A stretch of DNA of 11,686 bases from JALYIM01 sp040003205 (GCA_040003205.1 JBDUDA010000079.1:1-11686); one strand, 5' to 3'. Positions 1-6,282 are shown, counted from the stretch's first letter. Translations and numbers: made by a program. The notes: a model not told the origin generated them from the letters alone.

Positions 1-1
1 C

Positions 2-799
2 CTCAACTTTCCGGCCGGGCTGGCGGTGTATTGGATTATCTCGTCGCTGGTGCGTATGGTCATCCAGGGTTTTACGCAGGGTTGGAGTTTTGTCTTGCCC
101 ACGGGTTTAAACTTCTCATTGCCAGGCCGCCGTTCCACGCCCGGCCGCTATTTTCAGGTGGCGGAGCCCGGGACATCGTGGGGTGGAACAAATATCACTG
201 ATCCGCTTGCGATCCTTGCACCGTTCAATTCGAAGTTTGCGTGGCCCGGCTTGCGAATGCTGATGGTCAGCACCACGGGCGAGCATTACGCATACTACGA
301 ATTAGATAACGAGCTCCGACCTCGAGAGACGGATTTGCCCGGGCCGCTTCGACTGTCGGTCGAGCGCATTAAAGAAAATTGCGAGCCAGCCCTATCAACC
401 GTGTTGTTCATGGGCGGTGCCGGAGGCTCGTTGCGAGCGGGAGTCACCGAGAATCCAGTAAAGTTGACGCGCTCGGTGCGAGCATCTCTGACTCGTGTCA
501 CGTGCGGCGGAGCGCCCGTTTATGTCTGGCCGGGTGGAGGCATCACGCTCATGGTGGATGTCAGCAGAATGCCCGAAAATGCTTTTGGTTATGTGCCCAC
601 ACCTGCTTTAGTCGTTCCTATCGAGTTCACTCTTCCGTTAAGCGATTACTCCGCGCTTGGCGGATACATGGATCGTGTGCGTCCTCTGAGCTCTTTCATC
701 CAAGCCAACGCCGCGGGACGTCTTCACGTTGCCGCACGTCCGGATAATCCCTGGCCACTCGCCGCTGAAGGCGTCAAGAGCGAGGAGTCGCAATCATGA
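2..799 (+). CDS. 6-hydroxynicotinate reductase-like protein, C-terminal part (5' end not intact)
   Basis: HNR reduces 6-hydroxynicotinate to 1,4,5,6-tetrahydro-6-oxonicotinate; the E. barkeri enzyme carries covalent flavin and Fe-S clusters. The frame is open to the left edge; GTG at 26 is its first start codon but is probably not the true start. Numbering from that GTG: GRRSTPGRYFQVAEPG at about 34-49, GWGGTNI-like SWGGTNITDPLAI at 51-63, MVSTTGEHYAYYELD at 80-94, MGGAGGSLRAGVTENP at 129-144, and VTCGGAPVYVWPGGG at 158-172. I recognise these as the C-terminal half of HNR-type proteins from memory, and the enamidase gene nearby supports it. The N-terminal half with its Fe-S cysteines is missing; only C119 and C160 are seen. 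The first ~25-30 codons instead read NFPAGLAVYW...GW, like the last membrane helix of YidC. The stop overlaps the next start as ATGA, so the two genes are translationally coupled. Confidence 0.65.
   Translation, partial: LNFPAGLAVYWIISSLVRMVIQGFTQGWSFVLPTGLNFSLPGRRSTPGRYFQVAEPGTSWGGTNITDPLAILAPFNSKFAWPGLRMLMVSTTGEHYAYYELDNELRPRETDLPGPLRLSVERIKENCEPALSTVLFMGGAGGSLRAGVTENPVKLTRSVRASLTRVTCGGAPVYVWPGGGITLMVDVSRMPENAFGYVPTPALVVPIEFTLPLSDYSALGGYMDRVRPLSSFIQANAAGRLHVAARPDNPWPLAAEGVKSEESQS
782..787 (+). promoter_or_regulatory. ribosome binding site for the UPF0280 gene
   Basis: GAGGAG lies 8 bases before the ATG at 796, inside the last codons of the HNR-like gene. It supports that start and the ATGA coupling of the two genes. 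Confidence 0.6.
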
Positions 800-1692
800 G
801 TCCCCGGGCTCAAGCGCGGTTTCTCCCCGATGGACAGCGACTGCACCTATCGGATGGACCGATTGATATCGTTCTTCAAGCATTCGGCTCTCAGGTCGAG
901 GTTGAAGCCGCTTATCGCGCCGCCGTCGCGCGCTTCAGCACTGCATTGGATGAACTTTGTAGCGAACTGCCCGCGCTCCGGGAACAGGCACGCGCTGGGA
1001 AAAGAGTCCCAAGCGGCGTCATCGCTCGCCGAATGTTTTCCGCGGTGCTACCTTTCGCCAAAGAAACTTTCATCACTCCCATGGCCGCCGTGGCTGGCGC
1101 GGTCGCGGAGGAACTTTTGACGGCGATGACTGGCTCTGCTAATCTCCGCCGAGTTTATGTGAATAACGGTGGGGACATTGCTCTGCACATCGGCATCGGC
1201 GAACATTTTGTCGTGGGCATGATAGACCAACCCGACCGCCCATCAATCTTTGGAAAGATTAGTTTGGATTCCAACCAGCCCGTGCGCGGCATCGCTACCA
1301 GCGGATGGAGAGGGCGCAGTTTTTCTCTAGGCATCGCAGATGCTGTTACCGTCTTGGCCAAAACCGCTTCCATGGCTGATGCAGCTGCAACCATGGTGGC
1401 GAACGCGGTAGACCTTCCTGGGCACCCGGCGATTTCACGGACCCCAGCGAGCGAAATTTCGCCCGACAGCGACCTGCGCAATATCCTTGTGACGACTTTT
1501 GTCGGAGAGCTTACTCCCGAAGAAGTGGATCGGGCTCTTAGTCTTGGAGAAGCTTGCGCGCAGCGCTTGGCGGCTTTTGGATTAATTCACGCTGCTGCCC
1601 TGCGTCTTCAAGGGCAAAATAGAATCACTGCGAGCGATGAATTTGATCATGCTGCTGCATCGTATCTCGACAGGAGTTTGACTCATGCCTGA
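796..1692 (+). CDS. UPF0280 family protein (ApbE-like fold)
   Basis: A 298-residue cytoplasmic protein with no signal peptide or membrane segment. The family has no firm biochemical role, but its structures fall in the ApbE-like superfamily, which includes FAD:protein FMN transferases. Visible blocks: FITPMAAVAGAVAEELL at 92-108, VYVNNGGDIALHIG at 120-133, GIATSGWRG at 165-173, IADAVTVLA at 180-188 and ASMADAAATMVANAV at 191-205. The NGGDI, ATSG, VTV and ADAAAT elements occur in the same order as the FAD- and metal-binding motifs of ApbE. The start at 796 has a good ribosome site and forms ATGA with the upstream stop; the 3' end overlaps the next gene by 8 bases. Coupling to an HNR-like gene suggests, as inference only, a role in HNR maturation, such as attaching or handling its flavin. 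Confidence 0.85.
   Translation: MSPRAQARFLPDGQRLHLSDGPIDIVLQAFGSQVEVEAAYRAAVARFSTALDELCSELPALREQARAGKRVPSGVIARRMFSAVLPFAKETFITPMAAVAGAVAEELLTAMTGSANLRRVYVNNGGDIALHIGIGEHFVVGMIDQPDRPSIFGKISLDSNQPVRGIATSGWRGRSFSLGIADAVTVLAKTASMADAAATMVANAVDLPGHPAISRTPASEISPDSDLRNILVTTFVGELTPEEVDRALSLGEACAQRLAAFGLIHAAALRLQGQNRITASDEFDHAAASYLDRSLTHA
1672..1676 (+). promoter_or_regulatory. ribosome binding site for the first DUF1185 gene
   Basis: AGGAG lies 8 bases before the ATG at 1685 and within the UPF0280 reading frame. It fixes the start that gives the 8-base overlap. Confidence 0.6.
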
Positions 1693-2266
1693 AGTGAAGA
1701 TTCGTAAGAAAGTCATCACGGTCGAAGAGATCTTTCACGAAGGTGGACCGCCGGCCGCGAAACCATTACGGCGCGCCGCGGCTCTCGTCGTCATCCACAA
1801 TCCTTTTGCGGGAGGTTACGTGCAAGACATTGCGCCGTTCATGGATGACCTCAAACCTCTCGGCCTTCAGATGGCCCGGGAGTTGGTGGCGGCTCTGGGC
1901 GGTCCTGGCAATGTCGAAGCATACGGAAAAGGAGCCATTGTGGGAGCGGGCGGCGAACTTGAGCACGGAGCCTTATGGCATGCTCCTGGTGGCTACGGGA
2001 TGCGCGAAGTTCTGGGCGATGCAAAGGCGATCGTCGCCTCGACCAAAAAAATCGGCGGCCCCGGAACCAGGCTCGACGTGCCCATCACTCATATCAACGC
2101 TTCTTACGTGCGCAGCCACTTCGATGCGATGGAGGTTGGCCTGGCTGATGCTCCCCGCGCGGATGAGATTGTGCTGGCATTGATCATGACTACAGGCGCT
2201 CGTATCCACGCCCGCGTAGGCGGATTGAAAGCTGCCGAGATCAAAGGAGAAGACGGACTGCGATGA
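1685..2266 (+). CDS. amino acid synthesis (AA_synth/DUF1185) family protein, copy 1
   Basis: A 193-residue soluble protein of the DUF1185/AA_synth family (Pfam PF06684). The family name suggests amino-acid synthesis but no reaction is established; known structures have a small alpha/beta fold compared with Bacillus chorismate mutase. Conserved blocks here: VVIHNPFAGGYVQD at 35-48, EAYGKGAIVG at 78-87, GELEHG at 90-95, TKKIGGPG at 120-127, YVRSHFDAMEV at 141-151, and the terminal VGGL...EIKGEDGLR at 178-193. It is a full-length member. It overlaps UPF0280 by 8 bases and the second copy by 4 (ATGA), so all four genes are likely made from one message. Its link to an HNR-like gene and enamidase suggests an accessory or ring-compound-binding role in nicotinate breakdown; this is inference. 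Confidence 0.85.
   Translation: MPEVKIRKKVITVEEIFHEGGPPAAKPLRRAAALVVIHNPFAGGYVQDIAPFMDDLKPLGLQMARELVAALGGPGNVEAYGKGAIVGAGGELEHGALWHAPGGYGMREVLGDAKAIVASTKKIGGPGTRLDVPITHINASYVRSHFDAMEVGLADAPRADEIVLALIMTTGARIHARVGGLKAAEIKGEDGLR
2243..2250 (+). promoter_or_regulatory. ribosome binding site for the second DUF1185 gene, within the first
   Basis: AAAGGAGA lies 12 bases before the ATG at 2263. The same bases encode the conserved IKGE of the IKGEDGLR C-terminus of copy 1, so the family's protein ending doubles as the translation signal for the next gene. Confidence 0.5.
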
Positions 2267-2847
2267 CAGCCAATATCCGCAAAATCGTCACCTTCCTCGA
2301 GGAGACGCGCTCCGAGATGGGACGCACTGTTGAGCCCCCCACCCGTCGCGCCGCCGCGGTCGCCGTCATTGAGAATCCGTGTGCCGGAAAATATGTGGAC
2401 GATCTTTCTGAGCTGATGGCCATAGGCGAAGAGCTTGGGGGTCTTCTAACCGAGCGAGCGGTCTCTGCACTCGGCGTCTCTACTGCGCTGGTTGAAAGTT
2501 ATGGCAAGGCCGCCGCCGTCGGCGAGAATGGAGAGCTTGAGCACGCCGCGGCTATCCTGCATCCGAAGCTAGGGGCGCCGGTACGCAAATTTCTCGGTAC
2601 CGGGTTGGCCCTGATCCCCTCTTCGAAGAAACGTGGCGGCCTGGGTGTCGTGCTCGACATACCGCTCGGGCACAAGGATGCAGCCTTCGTCCGCAGCCAC
2701 TTCGATGGTATGGAAGTTAGAATTAGCGACGCTCCGCGAGCCAACGAGATTATGGTCGCAATTGCCGTTACCGACAGCGGAAGGCCGAATCCGCGCGTAG
2801 GCGGACTGACTAAAGATCAAATCAAAGGGGAGGATGGGCTGCGGTAA
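2263..2847 (+). CDS. amino acid synthesis (AA_synth/DUF1185) family protein, copy 2
   Basis: A 194-residue paralogue of the preceding gene, alignable end to end: VAVIENPCAGKYVDD at 33-47, ESYGKAAAVG at 78-87, GELEHA at 90-95, SSKKRGG at 120-126, FVRSHFDGMEV at 142-152 and the same terminal IKGEDGLR. The centre and N-terminus differ, so this is an old duplication or paired acquisition, not a recent copy. The start overlaps the previous stop as ATGA. Two diverged, coupled copies suggest a hetero-oligomer or two related substrates; the sequence cannot decide. The next gene begins either 14 bases before this stop (ATG 2834) or 16 bases after it (ATG 2864). Confidence 0.85.
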   Translation: MTANIRKIVTFLEETRSEMGRTVEPPTRRAAAVAVIENPCAGKYVDDLSELMAIGEELGGLLTERAVSALGVSTALVESYGKAAAVGENGELEHAAAILHPKLGAPVRKFLGTGLALIPSSKKRGGLGVVLDIPLGHKDAAFVRSHFDGMEVRISDAPRANEIMVAIAVTDSGRPNPRVGGLTKDQIKGEDGLR

Positions 2848-2863
2848 GTCGCCGGGAAGAAAG

Positions 2864-4306
2864 ATGAAAAGTTTAATCTGCTTGCGAAACGGTTTTAGAA
2901 CGGCTTGCCGCTTACTTCTAGCTGCCTTCGCTTTGAAGGCTTTTCTGTTGGGTCAGGCGCCCGCCAAGTCCTCTAGATCACCCGTTGACCTAATCATCTC
3001 TGGCGGCACGTTCGTCACCATGGATAGAGCGAAAACGGTCCTCGAAGACGGCGCTCTTGCAGTGCAAGGAGATTCCATCGTCGCCATAGGTCCACGCGTC
3101 GAAATCGAGAGCAAGTACGCTGCCTCTGAAAGCATCAACGCCAAGGGCAAGCTGGTGACGCCGGGATTTATAAATGGTCACACCCACGTCCCGATGACAC
3201 TTTTTCGCGGACTGCACGATGATGTGACGCTGAACGACTGGCTGTACAAATACATCTTCCCCGCCGAAAAGATGAATGTCACGGAAGACTTCGTGCGCTG
3301 GGGTACCCGCCTCGCGGCTGCCGAGCAGATCCGCGGCGGCGTGACCACTTTCGCTGACATGTACTACTTCGAAGATGCCGTCGCGGAAGAAACCAAGGCT
3401 GCGGGCATGCGGGCCATCCTAGGCGAAACGTTCATAGATTTTCCCGCGCCCGACAACAAAAATGAAGCCGGGATGCTGGCGTACACAGAGAAGTTCCTAA
3501 AGAGATGGCAGGGCGATCCCCTGATTCATGCGGCTGCGGCTCCGCACTCCATCTACACCTGTTCCGAGAAAACTCTTCGAGACGCCGCGGCGCTCGCGAG
3601 AAAGTATCATTCACCGATTCTGATTCACACTTCAGAGATGAAGAAAGAATGGGACGATAGCAAAAAGCTTCATGGCGCGTCTCCGGTGCAGTATCTCGAC
3701 AAGATCGGTGTGTTGGGCTCCGAAGTAGTTTCAGCACACTGTATTTTCGTGGATGAGGTTGATCGCAGGATTCTGGCGGAGCGTCGCGTTGGCTGCGTAC
3801 ACAATCCGTCGAGCAATATGATGCTGGCCAGCGGAGTTTCTCCCGTGCCCGAAATGCGCGCCGCCGGAATTGCTGTGGGGCTGGGCACCGATGGGCCCGC
3901 GGGTAGCAACAATGATTTAAACCTCATGGAGGAAATGGATCTGGCGGCGAAGCTCGCAAAGATTACGAAAATGGATCCGCTGGCGCTAGGCGCAAAGGCT
4001 GTCGTGGAAATGGCAACCATCGAAGGCGCTCGAGCGCTTCATATGGAGAAAGAAATCGGCTCACTGGAGCTGGGCAAAAAAGCCGACCTGGCGATAATTG
4101 ATCTCGACAAACCGAATGCCGTCCCTATGTACGATGTCTATGCTCAACTCGCCTATGCATTGAAAGGGAGCGACGTCGAGACTGTTGTGATCGGCGGCAA
4201 GGTAGTCATGCGCGATCGCAAGCTGCTAACGGTGAACGAAGAGGAAGCGGTGGCCAAGGCCGGTGAGTACAAAAAGAAAATCGCTGCGTCACTGGGACTT
4301 CCATAA
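2864..4306 (+). CDS. exported amidohydrolase, MTA/SAH deaminase (MtaD)-like
   Basis: A metal-dependent amidohydrolase-superfamily enzyme, most like 5'-methylthioadenosine/S-adenosylhomocysteine deaminases and related TrzA/AtzB-type aminohydrolases. From the ATG at 2864 (480 residues): VTPGFINGHTHVPMTLFRGL with metal ligands H106 and H108, TTFADMYYFED at 161-171, IHTSE with H255 and E258, SAHC with H292, HNPSSNMMLASG at 313-324, and GLGTDGPAGSNNDL with D343. The catalytic set is complete. I prefer 2864 over the in-frame ATG at 2834: the purine-rich GGGGAGG touches 2834 with no spacing, while 2864 gives a basic n-region, a hydrophobic stretch (LLLAAFALKAFLLG) and a likely cleavage area near GQAPA. 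That points to a Sec-exported enzyme, unusual for an MtaD-type family normally found in the cytoplasm. It follows the DUF1185 pair closely, suggesting a shared message. The exact substrate is uncertain; it could be an N-heterocycle. Confidence 0.8.
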   Translation: MKSLICLRNGFRTACRLLLAAFALKAFLLGQAPAKSSRSPVDLIISGGTFVTMDRAKTVLEDGALAVQGDSIVAIGPRVEIESKYAASESINAKGKLVTPGFINGHTHVPMTLFRGLHDDVTLNDWLYKYIFPAEKMNVTEDFVRWGTRLAAAEQIRGGVTTFADMYYFEDAVAEETKAAGMRAILGETFIDFPAPDNKNEAGMLAYTEKFLKRWQGDPLIHAAAAPHSIYTCSEKTLRDAAALARKYHSPILIHTSEMKKEWDDSKKLHGASPVQYLDKIGVLGSEVVSAHCIFVDEVDRRILAERRVGCVHNPSSNMMLASGVSPVPEMRAAGIAVGLGTDGPAGSNNDLNLMEEMDLAAKLAKITKMDPLALGAKAVVEMATIEGARALHMEKEIGSLELGKKADLAIIDLDKPNAVPMYDVYAQLAYALKGSDVETVVIGGKVVMRDRKLLTVNEEEAVAKAGEYKKKIAASLGLP

Positions 4307-4316
4307 ATTCGGGTGT

Positions 4317-5519
4317 TTACCGTTTCTCAAGCGCAACAATTTCCGGAAGCCTGGTAGCAGGAGGCGTATTCCGGCTGCGCTGAATACTCACAATCCCATC
4401 AATGATGACCATCCCAATTCCCGGAAGATCGCCTTTCTGAATGCTGTCGATCAAGTCCTTTCCCGCTGAGTGCTGGGCCTTATCCAGTAGAACAAAGTTC
4501 GCCGCTTTGCCTGCCTCAATCAATCCGCAATCAAGTTTGCGCTGGCGAGCCGTGTTGCCGGTTGCGAAGCATACTGCAATCTCAGCGGGGACATCTCCCA
4601 ACGACGACAGCATGGAGATCATCCGCAAAATGCCCAGTGGCTGCACCCCGGAGCCTGCGGGGCAATCCGTTCCGAGGATGACGCGCTCCAACTTGTTTAG
4701 CTGGCGCGCCGTTCTGATCGTCAGCAAGGCGGCTCGCCCATTGCCATTGTGAACAATCTCGAGCGCCCTTGGACTTTGCTCGCACAGCGTGACAATCTGA
4801 TCGCTTGGCAGAGCGGTATGGCCGCCGTTGATGTGTCCAATCACGTCCGCATCCGCAGCGAGGACGACATCTTTATCAATCAACCCCGAACCGGGGATGG
4901 ATGGTCCTCCAGTGTGAATCGTGCTCTGAATTCCGTATTTCCGCGCCCACGTCACCATCTGAAATGCGGTTGCGCCATCTTTGACGCTGCCCAGCCCAAT
5001 CTCACCGAGAATGTTTACTCCCGCCGCGGCCAGTTCCTTGAAATCTTCCTCGACCATCCCATGCTCGAGCACGGGGGCGCCCGCAAGCACCTTCACTCCT
5101 CCGGGACGAAACGCGGTAAACGCTCGCTGCGCAAAGATTGCCATCGCTTTCAATCCGACAATGTCTTTCGGGCGTCCAGGCGTGTGAACCTCGCCGGCAG
5201 AAACCATCGTAGTCACACCGCCGTGCAGGCAACTGTCAATCCATCCAATTTGGTTCTGGCGGGGAGTCCAGTCTCCCGCCACCGGATGAACGTGACTGTC
5301 AATCAGTCCGGGCGCGAGCGTTACACCCTTAGCATCAATTACGGTGGTAGCGTCTGCGGTATTAACGTCTTTAGCTTTGCCGACCGCGGTGATCGTTCCA
5401 TTCACCGCCACGACGGTGTCAGCGTCGAGAACAGGATTCGTGATGTCTCCGCTGAGCATCAATCCAATATTGCGGATCACGAGCCGGGTCGCGTGCGGTG
5501 CTGACTGCTCTTGCGTCAT
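4317..5519 (-). CDS. enamidase (1,4,5,6-tetrahydro-6-oxonicotinate amidohydrolase)
   Basis: Enamidase (EC 3.5.2.18) hydrolyses 1,4,5,6-tetrahydro-6-oxonicotinate to 2-formylglutarate and ammonia, the step after HNR in reductive nicotinate catabolism. The 400-residue protein has the amidohydrolase pattern: LAPGLIDSHVHPVAGDW with H76 and H78, LHGGVTTMVSAGEVHTPGRP at 98-117, LEHGMVEEDFKELAAAG at 151-167, GEIGLGSVKDG with bridging-ligand candidate E173, STIHTGGPSIPGSG with H202, IGHINGGHTALP with H229, and LGTDCPAG with D285. The AGEVHTPGRPKDIVG and GEIGLGSVKDG blocks match what I know of E. barkeri enamidase, a Fe-Zn enzyme. There is no signal peptide. A TGAGGA ribosome site lies 7 bases before the start. 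Its 3' end is only 10 bases from that of the convergent amidohydrolase, and its 5' region is shared with the divergent nicotinamidase-like gene. Confidence 0.88.
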   Translation of the reverse strand: MTQEQSAPHATRLVIRNIGLMLSGDITNPVLDADTVVAVNGTITAVGKAKDVNTADATTVIDAKGVTLAPGLIDSHVHPVAGDWTPRQNQIGWIDSCLHGGVTTMVSAGEVHTPGRPKDIVGLKAMAIFAQRAFTAFRPGGVKVLAGAPVLEHGMVEEDFKELAAAGVNILGEIGLGSVKDGATAFQMVTWARKYGIQSTIHTGGPSIPGSGLIDKDVVLAADADVIGHINGGHTALPSDQIVTLCEQSPRALEIVHNGNGRAALLTIRTARQLNKLERVILGTDCPAGSGVQPLGILRMISMLSSLGDVPAEIAVCFATGNTARQRKLDCGLIEAGKAANFVLLDKAQHSAGKDLIDSIQKGDLPGIGMVIIDGIVSIQRSRNTPPATRLPEIVALEKR

Positions 5520-5661
5520 GTCAAATCCTCAAATTGAATGTCGCGCGCCAGTATACAACCGCGTAAGTTCATACCGCGGCCAAACAAGCCGGATAGTAGA
5601 ATGCCGGCTTTGAAAGTAGAATCATTTTTCCGAATTAAAGTACCTTCGCAAAGAGGAATGA
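5520..5661. promoter_or_regulatory. divergent promoter region between enamidase and nicotinamidase-like genes
   Basis: This 142-base gap must drive both divergent genes. For the plus-strand gene a possible sigma70-type promoter is TTGAAA (5610-5615), 17 bases, then AATTAA (5633-5638); the -10 match is weak. The gap also holds a perfect inverted repeat, AAGCCGG (5586-5592) and CCGGCTT (5604-5610), a direct repeat AGTAGAAT at 5595-5602 and 5615-5622, and a GTATAC palindrome at 5551-5556. Any of these could bind a local regulator, but no regulator gene lies in the window. An AGAGGA ribosome site precedes ATG 5662. Confidence 0.4.
5586..5610. repeat. 7-bp perfect inverted repeat, candidate operator
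   Basis: AAGCCGG and CCGGCTT are exact reverse complements separated by 11 bases, giving half-sites 18 bases apart on the same general face of DNA. It sits just upstream of, and touching, the proposed -35 of the nicotinamidase-like gene. No T-run follows, so it is not an intrinsic terminator. Confidence 0.4.
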
Positions 5662-6282
5662 ATGCAATCTCCAGAAACAATCTTGTGGGGCGTGGATATG
5701 CAACGCGATTTCATGCTGCCGGACGGCAAGCTGTATGTGCCGAGTGCGGAAACACTGCTCCCGAACATTCAGCGCCTTACAGATGTAGCGCGCGAAGGCC
5801 GGGCCTTTTTCGTCTCCCATGGATGCTTTCACACTTCGAACGACCCCGAATTCGCAACTTTCCCGCCCCATTGTGTGACGGGCACGCCGGGTTCCGAGTT
5901 CATTCCGGAAGCGCTTGTCAAAGGCCACAGGCAAATCCCCAACAATCCGGATGCAACCCTTCCCAAAGATCTTTTGAGTGTTCCGCAAATCATTCTGGAA
6001 AAACAGACGCTCGATATTTTTGAGAGTCGTCACGCGGGTGAATTGGTTGATCGACTCAGTCGGACCGCTCAGTTTATAGTGTTCGGAGTAGTGACCGAAT
6101 ATTGCGTACAGTTTGCGGCCAGAGGATTGCTGCAACGCGGTCGGCGGGTCGCGGTCATCGAAGACGCAATTCAAACTCTGAATCGCCAGGCCGGCGAGCG
6201 TTCCATTATGGAATTGAGGTCATTAGGAGCCAGCTTCCTGACTACTAACGAGCAATTGGCAAAGTTACGCGTAACGGCGTAG
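5662..6282 (+). CDS. nicotinamidase-like cysteine hydrolase (isochorismatase family)
   Basis: A 206-residue cytoplasmic hydrolase of the isochorismatase/nicotinamidase fold. The triad is visible: D12 in WGVDMQRDF, K114 in IILEKQTLDIF and C148 in GVVTEYCV. FPPHCVTGTPGSEFIPE at 67-83 closely matches the PPHC-GTPG segment of PncA-type nicotinamidases, and H70 would be a metal ligand. The classic D-x-H-x5-H metal motif is altered: the equivalent stretch reads HGCFHTSNDPEF (53-64), with no aspartate where the D-x-H normally begins. Nicotinamide to nicotinate is the most sensible reaction given the enamidase and HNR-like genes alongside, but another amide substrate is possible. ATG 5662 is supported by AGAGGA at 5652-5657. 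It is divergent from enamidase and is followed by 175 bases before the receptor gene. Confidence 0.75.
   Translation: MQSPETILWGVDMQRDFMLPDGKLYVPSAETLLPNIQRLTDVAREGRAFFVSHGCFHTSNDPEFATFPPHCVTGTPGSEFIPEALVKGHRQIPNNPDATLPKDLLSVPQIILEKQTLDIFESRHAGELVDRLSRTAQFIVFGVVTEYCVQFAARGLLQRGRRVAVIEDAIQTLNRQAGERSIMELRSLGASFLTTNEQLAKLRVTA

Noticed and set aside
1685..2847. The two DUF1185 genes as a recent tandem duplication or a mobile repeat
   Set aside because: DNA identity is patchy and the N-terminal and central protein regions differ; there are no flanking repeats or transposase.
2834..2863. Start of the exported amidohydrolase at ATG 2834
   Set aside because: The purine-rich ribosome-like bases touch this ATG with no spacing, and the extra ten residues would put a non-hydrophobic tail before the signal peptide. 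Not excluded, only less likely.
4749..5504. Plus-strand open frame of 251 codons
   Set aside because: It lies wholly antisense to the enamidase gene, whose protein has complete metal-site motifs; the plus-strand product shows no recognisable domain.
5635..6174. Minus-strand open frame of 179 codons
   Set aside because: Antisense to the nicotinamidase-like gene with its visible catalytic triad; it also has no ribosome site worth noting.
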